From assembly GCA_030248135.1 (NCBI GenBank), contig JASANC010004490.1, positions 1 through 64,000 of the forward strand: a stretch of 64,000 nucleotides of DNA, given 5' to 3'. Below the pieces are notes generated by a model that saw only the letters and a list, made by a program, of their open reading frames with translations, did no database searches and was not told the DNA's origin. The DNA is from Theristus sp. LFF4_11 (lineage: Eukaryota; Nematoda; Chromadorea; Monhysterida; Xyalidae). Of the stretch, positions 23,901 through 34,773 are shown piece after piece (within the stretch, counting starts at the first letter, position 1; the number at the start of each line of letters is the position of its first letter). The position numbers were made by a program, and so were the translations under genes.

Positions 23901-25187
23901 CGGTGGGCCGGTGTGCTTGTGGTGCACTGTTGCGCTGCTGCTTTCTTCATTCTATTCGCGACAACAAAACCGGATGCCCGTCGCACTGACGTGCCAGGCG
24001 ACGCCGCGATGTTCACCGCAACCGGCGAACTTTATTTTAACGTTTTGCCAGCATCCTAGGCCAAAACTGTTTCTGCTTGTTCTGCGGATGTTTGCGCTGC
24101 ACCAGTTGGTTTGCGTGAATCTTTGTTGTTTTTCTTCAGTTTTGCCGAATTGACCGCTGAATGCGAGCGAGCGAAGCGTGACAATCAGGCAAAGGACTCG
24201 GCACTCGAGACGCTGCGCAGGGAGAACGAACAAGAACGCGATGTGCACCAAGTGATGCGAAAACACTACGATGACATGAAAGCGAAGTTTGAAATGTCTG
24301 TAATGTGCACCCATTAAAAGTGCTTGGTGCAAGTATACAAGAGTTAGCACGATGATTCCGGACGACTGTAGAAAGATTTATCAGACGCTATCTGACTCCA
24401 AACCACCCCCTCAATCACACAATCACGGCACTTATATATCTACAAATCGAATACCAATTATCTACTTTAAACACCACTTATGTGCTGTATTTTCATTTGT
24501 TTTATTTGAATAATTGCCGAGCTGAAGAAAAGTACTTTTATGCTGCTGGAAAAAAGATCCACTGTCAGTCTCTCACCAATGACCAGTTACTCAACAGCTT
24601 ACTTTTTCAGCACCTCAAAGAAACTGTTTGATTGCGAGGAAGAAGTGAAAACCTACCGGAAGCAACTAAAAGAGTACGAAACAACGAATGAAAGTTTGTT
24701 AATCAGATATGTTTGTGTACTTTGTAGTTTGAAAAGTTTTAAGAAAGTATTGTCATCAGCTTTTCACGAATGTTTTTGGTTTTGAACTGATAGAACGGAA
24801 ACTTTCAGAGTTGCAAGATGATGCCGTGAAGGCCAGTGCCAGTTTGAAAAAGAGCGAACTCAGCATAGCGGAGCTTCGTGCGCAGCAGCAGCAGTCGGAA
24901 GCAGCCATCAAAGAACGAGATTCATCTATTAGATTACTGCAAAACCAGGTGTGGGGCAGATACCATGTCGAATTTTTTTCACAACACAGCCAAGAACGCA
25001 GTTTTTCTAATTTTAACGTCCGTGAAAAAATTATTGTTGTTTCCGCTTGACGTTTGAGTCCGAAATAATTTTCTCTGGAAAATTTCAGCTGGCCGAAGCA
25101 AGCACGAAAATCAAAGAGCTCGAAGGAGACGTGACGAAATTCAAACAGATTGCTGATGCCATCCATAAAATGACGACCATGCGATGA
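17913..25187 (+). CDS. CIP2A: CIP2A homologue (inhibitor of PP2A), 19 coding exons, ~908 aa
   Basis: CIP2A inhibits PP2A and tethers broken chromosomes in mitosis. Exons joined in frame: 17913-18023, 18938-19100, 19211-19424, 19743-19842, 19998-20114, 20185-20433, 20555-20752, 21487-21643, 21777-21949, 21987-22118, 22261-22379, 23129-23282, 23354-23416, 23497-23607, 23724-23902, 24140-24299, 24621-24693, 24794-24948, 25089-25187. The total is close to human CIP2A (905 aa). Residues ~1-560 form the helical armadillo part: LFNILLRADELLARHF near 250 and CRRLLKLLDHQ before it are good family matches. From ~610 on it is coiled coil, with VHMYEKKISDLQ and MLAQSERLAARYR matching the start of the human coiled coil, and a short IADAIHKM end. 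The first exon is the least certain, as an upstream acidic stretch from 17753 could extend it. A SINE sits in intron 3 and a MITE in intron 11. Confidence 0.85.
18222..18660. repeat. Inverted-repeat element with G/C runs in CIP2A intron 1
   Basis: CATAGTTGTT before a G run on the left faces AACAACTATG after a C run on the right. Several TATCTATC motifs lie inside both arms. There is no coding content. The ends are approximate. Confidence 0.5.
19525..19704 (+). mobile_element. tRNA-derived SINE (family B) in CIP2A intron 3
   Basis: Starts CCTCGTGGCGCAGTGGTAGC (A box) with a B-box-like GGGTCGAGCCCC, followed by a ~110-base body and a CAA-rich tail. A second copy in opposite orientation lies at 48731-48924 and a 3' fragment at 34308-34341. 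AACAAAA on both sides may be the target duplication. Confidence 0.75.
22611..23053. mobile_element. MITE with TA target site in CIP2A intron 11
   Basis: Terminal inverted repeats CCGTATTACCTCTAATAAAC and its inverse (GGTAATACGG at the right end) are flanked by TA on both sides, as for Tc1/mariner-type insertions. The interior repeats a CCCCCATGGGGG motif with long G runs and has no transposase. Confidence 0.75.
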
Positions 25188-26086
25188 CGTGCATGGCTTA
25201 TGACTGCTTCAGATTCTTGTTTGATGGATGAATTCCACACGAAATTCCACAACATGAAATTCCACACTTCTTTTTTGCAAGTTAACTGAGTGTGTCGTGT
25301 TTTTCACAATTCACTTTTCACTTTTAAATTTGTTGATACAAAGGACCAAGCTTTTATTATTTTTTTGTAACCAGGCCTTTTTGGACGTTTTCCACATTTC
25401 TCTTCATTTCTCGTCAGCACCGGCTAGAGGTCTGCTTTTCACCAATGTTCTGACTCGTAACTAGTTTCTGTTTTCAGCCTTGCCTTTGGTCTCATTATTT
25501 GCTCGCTTACCATTTTATTGATGATTGCTTACATTTGTTATCGTCTCAGCATTTTTCGTTTTCAGTCATCCATGCAGCCAGACGTATTCAACGTGCGCAA
25601 TTCACGTGTTAGGCGTTTTGTTTTTTTAGCAAGAAAAACTAATCTATGATTGTAACTTTTGAGATTTCGCATTTGCCACGTTGAGTCTAATTGCAATAAT
25701 AAACGGCCAATCAGCTAATGCGAATGCGAATGAGGCCAATGCGAAACTTCATCCACGTGACGCTAATGATGCGCGGTCAGCTATACTTGTTGCAATGTTT
25801 CGGTGTGCGTGCACCAAACACTGGTGATGATATTTTCCATTGTTCAGTTGTACAAATCGTGACTTCGTGAGCATAAAATGTTGCAGTACAACTCAGCTGT
25901 GTTTATTGTCAAGTCACCAGCCATCAAGCCAATTGGCGTTTGCGGAAACCGTTGTCGCAGCATATTTCATATGGATTCAGTTGTTTTCAGCGATTACTGA
26001 GCAGCAGTCAGATTGCATGTTGTCATTTTGAGCATTTCGTCGGCAGTCCCATTCACCCCGCGAGTCAACAGTGCAAATCAGCAGCG

Positions 26087-29000
26087 ATGTCGTACGACCT
26101 GCACGAGATCGCGGACACGAGCGACCTCGTTGAGTTGTTCAAGCCGCAGTCGTTGTACCTGAAGCCGCAGGCGCGACTGTACGTCTCCGTGCAGCTGCCG
26201 CAGTTGAAGCAGCCCGGACAGTCCATCTCAAACTGGGATCTCATGGAGCGCATCAAGAAACTCATCAATCCGCTGCAGTTCTACTCGATCAAAGTCGCGA
26301 AGAGCACCATCGAGTTTGTGCGATTCGAGGCGGACGTCGAGAACAGAGACACCATGAGCAAGGTCAGGGCACCCGGTCAGCTTTGCATGGTGACACGTCA
26401 ACTCCGGCCCACGCATTTCCGGCCCACGCATTAGCGTCCCGACATCTCCGGCCCACCCATTACCGGCCCACCCATTGCCGTCCCACCTGTTACCGGCCCG
26501 ACATTTCCGGCCCACTAATTTCCGGCCCGCCCATTACCGGCCCACCCCAATAATCAGTTCTTCCTTCGCTGTTTTTCGCCACGGACAACGAAAATGAACT
26601 GAAACCGCACTCTAAACAGCGCTGTCTGCTCACCGACATGCTTTCAAAAAATACTTAAATTTTTTATTTCAGGTTTTGTTTTCGTTTCGCTCCGATTTGT
26701 TCATGACATTGGAAAAAAGTTTCAGTTTGAATTTCGTCGATGAATCAGCTGATGTGTTTTTATTTATTGCTTTGTTCCGCATGCTTGTATGCCAGTATCT
26801 GCTCGTCGATCTTTCGCCTGAAAATAAAAATTGTCAAAAAATCTGTCAATAACAAAGTTGACACAAAATTCTGGGCCAAAATTTATGCAAGTTAAATTTT
26901 TTGGGAAGTGCCTTCTTCAACCCGTTTTCAGAAGAAAGTAGTTTTGATGAATAAAATTTGCTTTTTTAATTGATTAAAAATATTAATTGAAATAATCCGA
27001 TTAAAAAAGAAATAAAAAATGCGAACCCCAATTCAAAGTGTTACCGCCTGCAAAACTGAGTGAGTTTCTTAATGAAATATAGCGGTGGGTGGCGGTTGAA
27101 GTCACTGGAAGCGAATTATTGGGCTGGGCCGGTAATGGGTGGGACGGAAATGAGTGGGCCGGAAATGGATGGGACGCAGATGAACGGGGCCGGTAATGGG
27201 TGGGCCGGAAATGGATGGGGCGGAAATGAGTGGGCCGGAAATGGTGGGCCGGAAATAACGGGACGCAAATGAACGCACGCCGCTTTGCATTTGCAATGTT
27301 AAATCTGAACGCACTTGATGTTCATGCTATCCATTCAGATCATCGTGAAAATCGACGGTTCCAACTTGAAAGTAATTGGGTTCTACGAGACGCTGAAAGT
27401 GCGCGCGTGCGAGGCGAAATCCGATTTTCCGACACGCCACGACTGGGACTCATTCTTTCGCGAGTCGAAACACATGAACGAAATGCATCCCGGCGAACGC
27501 CCGGACACGGTCTACCTGGCGCAGTTGCCATGCAGGTGGTTCGCTGACCGCAGGTACGCTGGCAATGGCAATGTCCGTTTTCATTGCGTTTTTCCATTCA
27601 CAATTCAAGCGAACACAACTGTGATATTGTCGATTGATTCACCATTCGTGACCAATGTTAAAATTGAAAGTATTTGCGAGTTTCGCAACTGAACAGAGCG
27701 TCCGAATTTTGAATCACAGTAACAAGAACGAATGTATCGAGATTTGTTGAATAGGTGATTGAACACCCCATTTGTGGCTAAATATGTATGTCTTGCAAGT
27801 TGCAACTCTGACCCATTCTTTCGTGAGCTCTTAATACTGCGAAAAAGTGGCAGTTTTGTACAAAGCTACTGTACTTTGGCGTCATTTCGATAGCTTCGGT
27901 TGCACGTTGCACGTTCTCGCAGAAAGCGCAAGCAGACGCCCGAGACGAAGGACGTGCCGTGCGAGCTGGTGCTGCGTCGTGTCTTCGAGGTGTTCGGCGA
28001 CGTGCGCTGCGTTGACATTCCCATCTGCGACGAGCACCGCCAGCAGATGACGAAAACCGGCATGCGCACCACCGGCTTCTCATTCGGTCAGCACGTGACG
28101 TTCGAGGCGTACGTGCAGTTTGTCGAGTACATCAGCTTCGTCAAGTGCATGGACGCACTGCGCGGCATGAAGCTGGTCGCTGTCGACGGCAATGCAGCCG
28201 CCACGGCCACCAGCATCAAGGTACTGTGATCTGGTGGGCTCGTGTGGTTGGTGTGCGCGGAGACACAGGCTGAAGGTGTACATTCAGGTTGACTTTGATC
28301 GCACCAAGCATCTGTCGGACAAAAGCATTCGCCGCAGACGCATTGAGCGCGAACGGCTGGCGACGTTGGAACGCATGAAACGAGAGGAGCAACAGCATCG
28401 GCGGTCTGCATTTCCATTGTTCCATTTGCGATTGTGCTTTTTTTGCTCGAGACCTCTTTGACCATTGTCAAACTTGATTCAGCGCAATCGAAGAAGCGGC
28501 GATGGCCGAGATGAAACGCGAAAAGCAGGACCGTCTGCGAGCCCGCGAGGAGAAACGCCGTATCAAGCATCTGGAGAGGAAACGCGAGCAAGAGGCGCGC
28601 GAGATGGAGAAACGCATCAAGACGGAAGAACGAAAACTGCTCGTGGCACAGCGGAAACTCGAGAGCATTCGGTTGCTGACGGAACTGTTGCGTAGAGCGC
28701 AGGTGCGCTGTCATGTTTGGTTTTCTCTTCATCTGAATTGGAAATCAGGTCACGTTGAACAGGATCAATAATGTCATGGTGCCTCATAGATGCAAAAGGC
28801 CGGCGAAGAAGTGAACGAAGTCGAGGCGGACTTGGAGCGTGCCGCGATCGAAGAACGAGCTGCGCAAGAGAGAATGGAACGCGAGGAGCAAGAGCAACGC
28901 GATCGCCTGATGAGACGCCACGAGCATGCACTCAGGGCAAAGGTGCGCTGCTGTGCTGTGTCTGCGCCATCTGCTCCCATTCCATTCAATCGGCCAGTTT

Positions 29001-30277
29001 CTTTTGCGCAAATCGGCAAACTGTGTGAACACCATTATGTGACACGGAGTCGAAGAACGCTGTTTTCGATCGTAATGGATGCGTACCATCTTACGCGCCC
29101 ACTTTAGGTCGCAAAATCCTACGAGACGCACGAGCAGAAGCGACGAGACTGGAGACGTGAGGAGCTGCGGAAACGCATAAAAAGTGAAAAGGTGCACAGC
29201 AAGGCGTCCGGTAACAGTGGCGCAATTCATTTGGACGTCATATCATCGGACGAACAGGCTGAAGAAGACGACGACATCGAGCCTTGTGACAGCGTCAGTG
29301 TTGCTGATGCCACTGCGCGGCGTCGTCACGTGCCCATTCGTGCGCCCTCTCCCGATCCACCACGGCAACGCCAGCAGCAGCGACACGCAGCAAACACTCG
29401 GTAACCGTTGTGCTCGTTCAATGCAGAATTTGCAGCTCTCCTCTCAAGCGAACGTACTAAACTCCGGTGGTTTGTTGCTGGGCAGGACAGAGGTGAAGGC
29501 ATGTCGCACTAAATACAAACGAACGCACGATCGTGCATGGCGCGTTTTATTGGGCACATAACCAAACCAATCTGAGCGGCTGTTTTCGGAAATTCTCTTT
29601 TTTGTTTGCAGTCGCCGTGGTGAGTATTCGCCCGAGCGTTCATACTCCCGCTACCACCCATACGAGACTTCGTACCAATCACGCGAGTCACGTTACGACA
29701 GCGATCAGCGGTTGTCCGGCCGCGGTGGGCCTGTGCAGCCGCCAGTGGCCATGTCTCGTCCACACCCTAAACTCAAACATCCCGACCCACCGTCACCGCC
29801 GACGCACTCAGCCTCGAATCCGGTGGAAATTTATGACGAGCCAAGCGATGCTGCCAGTGATGACTACCGGTGTATTGTAACGCCACGCGCACGATATGTA
29901 CAGGTTCGGGGGGGGGTAGGGTTAGCCAAGCCAAACTCCGTCCCCACAGCAATGCCTGCACAGAGAGCAAAGCATGCATACCGTAATGCCAACCAATCAG
30001 CTGATTCCCTATAATTTAGAGTTCGGCTGTTTGTTTCACACGGATGTTTGCGTTTGTACAGGGCTGCAGCAGCGGCAACCGCATCACAGTGACCCGAGCG
30101 CCAGGCAGCGGCCGTCGCCAACAAGTGCAGATCATTATTGAAGATCAACCGCAACACCAGCAGGCAGCCAGCTCAACACAGCAACAAGAAAGCGAGGACT
30201 ATTATGTTGCGTATGAGGACGATGCCGTTGTTGAGGGCGACTATGACAACAGACAGTACAGAATGGTCAGAAAATGA
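26087..30277 (+). CDS. AKAP17A: AKAP17A homologue (splicing-associated PKA anchor), 9 exons, 692 aa
   Basis: AKAP17A (XE7) is a nuclear-speckle RNA-binding protein that binds PKA and affects splicing. Exons: 26087-26362, 27339-27553, 27923-28220, 28288-28403, 28483-28702, 28790-28942, 29108-29400, 29612-29903, 30062-30277; all join in frame and the length is nearly that of the human protein (695). Residues 20-90 contain LPQLKQPGQSISNWDLMERI and KSTIEFVRFE. Exon 2 holds DFPTRHDWDSFFRESKHMNE and GERPDTVYL, and exon 3 an RRM-like region with VDIPICDEH, FSFGQHVTFEAYVQ and ALRGMKL. VDFDRTKHLSDKSI starts a long Glu/Arg/Lys helix (exons 4-7) with TEERKLLVAQRKLESIRLL. The C-terminus is Ser/Pro/Gln-rich and acidic rather than a long RS domain. 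The start follows GCAGCG and matches the family N-terminus. Confidence 0.93.
26389..27281. mobile_element. FB-like foldback element: inverted arrays of a ~14-bp tandem repeat
   Basis: Lies in AKAP17A intron 1. The left arm (about 26400-26555) is a tandem array of CCGGCCCACSCATT-type units; the right arm (about 27118-27275) is the same array inverted. About 560 bases of unique AT-rich DNA lie between. GCTTTGCAT flanks it on both sides (26380-26388 and 27282-27290), a 9-bp target duplication. The structure, terminal inverted repeats made of short tandem subrepeats, is that of Foldback elements. No transposase is seen. Confidence 0.8.
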
Positions 30278-30550
30278 ACTTGCTCGTGATCACATGAGAA
30301 GTTACTGAACGTTGTGATTGTTTCATGATCAACTTTTTGTATTTTTGCGTTTTATTCAGAAGACCAAATGAAGGTTTTCAGAATTCTATATCATTTTTGT
30401 TGAGTGTTGGAGGATGTGTCCATTTGACACGTGTGAACGTGTACTTACCCACTGGTACTTGACTACTTGCTAGCTGGATTTACAAGGTTATGGAGTGCTA
30501 GAAAGGCTTTTCAGAAAGCTTAGAAAGTTGAAGCAAAGCCAGCAGTGAGC

Positions 30551-33500
30551 ATGAGCGATGTGCGTGCATTGTCGGTGTGCCACTCGATTCGTGCTGCCAG
30601 CAGCCGCAGTGCGTTCGTGGGCGTGTTGCGCTCGTTCGCGCAGTACTCGGCCGCGTGCACACGCCAGCACCGACTCAGCGTTGCCGGCTACGCAGACGTG
30701 TTGCGCTGTTTGCTCGCACAGTCCACCGAGAGGCAAGCTGCGTTTTCGAATCGGGTGCCCGGTGGTGGTTGCACTGTAATGTACATTTTGTTCATGCATG
30801 TCAGTACTAAAATAACACTGAGCCGATGTTCAACGCCACCGTCGGTTGCAGCCAACCGAGTGTATTCTCGTGCCACAGGCTGTCCGATCATGACCGCAAA
30901 CGTTGATTCACGTTCAGGCATCTGTCGGCATTGACGAGTGGTGAGCGTGTGCGTTTGTTTGACGACGCCATCCTCAGTGGGCCGCTGGTCGACGTGTGCT
31001 CAGTGTTGCATGCATCGTGCGTTCAGTCGGATGGCCCATCGACAGCGAACGCCTACGTCCGAGCGAACAACATGCGTCTATTGGCGCTGTTCATGCAGCG
31101 ATCGTTGCGCGCCATGATGCTGCTGTTGACTGAGCCGCGTACGTCGGTGCTCATCAGTGTGTTCACAAGGCCCCATTGCAACACAAAAGTCCTAGTATGG
31201 AGTGTACCGTGTATGTCGCTGTTATTTTCACAGTCCGACATGAACACGCTCATGTATGCGCGCGTGTTTGCGATCACTGTTTCCATACGAGGCGGCTTTG
31301 TTGCGTCACAGAGCTGCAGCTGCCGAGCGACACCGAGCGTGTGCTGTGCCAGCAGCTGTGCACCGTGAGCACCCGTGTCTGCAACGCCAACGACGGCCGC
31401 GTACCGAGCACCCTCTCCGCCACCGCCGTTGTGCGCTGTGTTGCCGTTGCGTGCGTGCACTGTATGCAGCGGGCACACGACCAGCTGCGCCATGGACACG
31501 ACTGCAGTCTGCGCTTCTGTGCCGCCGTGATCGCGAAGCTCGCTGTCACGGTCGACGATCGGTTGCTGTGTCAGTTGATGCGCACCTTGGTGGGATGGCT
31601 GCGCGCGAAATGCACCCAGGTGCTCGCAATTGTGTTGTCGATTCGAAATGTTTTTTCTTCACAGAGAGTGGCCAGATGTTTTGCATGTGTTCAGTGCAAC
31701 GACGCGGCAGGCTCGTCGACTGCGGCCTGCAACGATGCGATCTGGCCACGAATCGCGCAGCGACTGTTTGCCGACGTGAGCGTGCCAGCACGGACGGCGC
31801 AGACGCTGCTGAGTGCGTTGGTGGCCGTGTGTCGTGCGCACGAGCTGCAGTTGATGCTGGGCAGTGCGTTGCTGACGAACGCTGCGCTCGCATACACACT
31901 CACGCACAAACTGCTGTTCATTCGCTCATTCCCACTGCACCGACGTGTGCCGCATACAATCGCACACTATTTGGCTGGTCAGCTGCTGGATGCTTTTTGT
32001 TCTGCTGTTTTGTGTCTGCATATCATTTACTACGTTGCAAATGCACTGATGTCCGTATACGTTGTCCAGCCACCAGTGAGCGTGTTTTCATCGAGACGTT
32101 CACAGCAGCGATGCAGTTGTTCGGCGACGCAACGAGCCTGCAGAACGCTGCTATCACTCAACGGCAGTATCTTTGTTCGGTGTTGCTAGCGATGACTAAA
32201 GTCGTTCAAAGCCGTGACCCGCATTACAGCAACAGTCTGATTGAACAGTTGAGACCATCCGTGCTGCAGCACATCATGCCTGCAATCACAAGTCACATCA
32301 ACTGTGCTGACATCACACGTCGACAGCAGGGTTCGTTTGTGTTCGCCAATCTCTTTGTGATAGTGATCAGCGTTGCCTTCATCGGTTTGTTCTGGCGATT
32401 TCAGTTATTCTGCTTGTGTTTAGCCACGCTGATTGGCTGCATGTAGCGGCGAGCACTGATTCATTCGCGTTCGCGTGTGTGACGCAAAGCAAGCGACCAC
32501 TCTAGCGTGTTGTGCATGATCGCATTCATGGACTGTTTTACTGTGCAGGCATGTTTGTTGGCGAACAGTTGTCGCGTGTGTTTCTGCCAATCAAGGCAAA
32601 TGGAAACGAGAAACAGCCAGATGATTGTGAGCTGGAGTCAACAGAGCTGCGTTTCGACTACGACATGGACGATGTGTATTTGAAGGCGTTGATTGAAGAC
32701 TGGCAATATGATGGAGCAACAGTGACACAGGAGGATCACCCAGAGCACGATACTCAATGTTGGAAGTGCACATTTCTTGTTTGTAAAATTTCTCCTGGTT
32801 ATTTTTCGTTTTTTTAGTTGGCTTGGCAGCACTGATGATCGATGGTGAAACGGACAGCATGCGAACGAATGAGTCAAACGGACAGCAAGTGCCAAGTGAG
32901 CTTGTCTACGACAGCGACGATGACGACGATTTTCAGGTTGAGTATTCACTTGATAACAAAGTCTGTTGTGATAAGACCACCAACGTCCAAGATCATTCGA
33001 CTGTGGTACCCGTTCCGATTTCAGGCATACGAACTGCCAGCAAACGAGCGGCAACCAAGCGAAACTGAATTTGTTATCACTGAGAAAATCGAAGCTGAAA
33101 AGCCAGGCCGTATCGAAAAACCGCTGTATCTTCGTGACTGCTTGGAGCAGCTGGTGGATGACAAAGACCACGCAGTTGCTGAGTGTGCACTGCAAACGTT
33201 GCCACCAATGATTCGACGCGACGCAGTGGGACTCGATGATTTGCTCACGGAGATTCTCAAACGACTGGTGCACCTCGAGAATAAATTTGCATTGGACGAT
33301 TTTGAGAAGGTCGGTGTTATTCGGCGTTAAAGGGCTGAAAGTGTTGAAGGCTAAAGCTTAGCGCTAACGGTGTTACGTTGGCAAAGTTGCGCAGCTGCTG
33401 GTTTGGTTTGCAGCATCGTTTCGACGCACTGCTTGCGTGTGCGGTGTGTCGCCCCATTGCGGCAGCCAGCTGGCTTGCATCACAGTTGTACGCGCGTGAG

Positions 33501-34620
33501 TACGCAATGTCGCAACGTCTACTGTTGCTGGATGTGCTGGCGGCTGCTGCCGATGAACTGTCCTCGTTAGTGTGCATTTCAGTAAAAATAACAAGCTCAA
33601 CATTGTTGGCTGACACCAAAACATTGAGTTGTTTTATGAGCAGAGATGCGACTGAGTCGACCGCACAACAATGCACATCACAGCAGCTGGCGCCAAGCGA
33701 ACTGCTGCCCACTTGGCAACAGGTACCTGCGAAAAGCGCGAAACTCGCATGAAACTGTGTTCACCACACATCATGTACTGTTGAGAGCAAACCGTATTGC
33801 TGCACAGATACCGAGCAGGCACATGCAGCTGCTGCGAGCCTCCAATGATTTCAAGTTGTCACGTGCTGTGTCTGCAGGCGATCGACGCACGGCTGGCGGC
33901 AAGGACACGCCGAATCACGCAAGTGCGCAGCGCACGCGAACGCACTCGGCCGGCGACGAATCGTTTCGCTTCGTTCGCGTCGCACTGGTTGTTTGCGTTG
34001 GTGGACGAGACGGTGAAGGAGGCCGGCGGGCAGGGCACGGCGGGGCTGCTCGCGCGTGACCACGTGCTGGTGGCACGCGTGGTGCACACGGCAGCAACGC
34101 TCGTCCACTGCGCACGCCACGCGCACACGCTGCTCAGTCTCGTCGCTGCACTGCACCAGCTGATCACACCGCTCCGGTGGCATGCGCAGCCGTTCGTACG
34201 ACAGGTCACTACTCATCGGTGCTCTGTTCTTTCAAGAGTGCCTTTTACGTTCACGTGCATCTTGCTAGCGATTGGTGCTTTTCATTGAGCAAATCAGTTC
34301 ACAGTTTTCTGGGTTAGTGCCAGCTAAAAACATCGCCTAAAGTACTGTTCGTTTGTTCGCGTCAACGTTGCTGGTCGTTGTTGACAGCTGTGACTGGCAT
34401 GCCCATGCAGGCAGTGTTGTTCGCAGTAACGATCGTGTTTCACGTGTGTCCGAGTGCACTGCTGGAGTCAGCGCTCGGTGGATTGGACGCATTGAGCGAC
34501 TGGAGACTCTGGCTGGCACACACCGCCGAACACGACACAGACACACAGTGCCAGCAGCTGGCTGCACGCGCACACGCACTGCTGAGACAGCGCCTCACAG
34601 AAACAGTGATTCACACGTGA
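30551..34620 (+). CDS. TELO2: TELO2/Tel2 homologue (PIKK maturation), 12 exons, ~893 aa
   Basis: TELO2, with TTI1/TTI2 and HSP90, matures the PI3K-like kinases (mTOR, ATM, ATR, DNA-PK, SMG1). Exons: 30551-30741, 30918-31146, 31314-31619, 31665-31977, 32070-32330, 32549-32758, 32818-32936, 33025-33309, 33414-33565, 33644-33722, 33878-34204, 34411-34620, all phase-compatible. Family marks: THKLLFIRS before an alpha-solenoid break, RRQQGMFVGEQLSRVF followed by LRFDYDMDD, an acidic DSDDDDDFQAYELP linker (equivalent of the CK2-site SDDEF region), LYLRDCLEQLVDD starting the Telomere_reg-2 domain, and RLLLLDVLAAAADELS. The first donor (GTTTTC) is weak and exon 1 is the least sure part. AATAAA follows at 34695. 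The last intron holds a SINE fragment. Confidence 0.88.
34308..34341 (+). repeat. 3' fragment of SINE family B in TELO2 last intron
   Basis: TCTGGGTTAG followed by GCTAAAAACATCGCCTAAA matches the 3' body of the SINE copy at 48.7 kb (read on its own strand). Only about 34 bases remain. Confidence 0.6.
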
Positions 34621-34694
34621 TGCCACTTGTTGCGTGTTGCCTGTTGATGTTTACTTGGTCGCTCCTTGTTTTCTTCTTTTAAACCATTATCATA

Positions 34695-34700
34695 AATAAA
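34695..34700 (+). terminator. Polyadenylation signal of TELO2
   Basis: AATAAA 75 bases after the TELO2 stop codon and about 75 bases before the first NSUN6 ATG. Confidence 0.6.
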
Positions 34701-34773
34701 GAAACAGGACCGGATCATAGGTGGATTGTAGAAAAATCACGAAAATCTGGATTGTCCATGACAATTCTTGTGG

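Noticed and set aside
26397..26555. Regular short repeats that might suggest a CRISPR-like array
   Set aside because: Units are contiguous and imperfect with no unique spacers, the array has an inverted partner, and the genome is eukaryotic.
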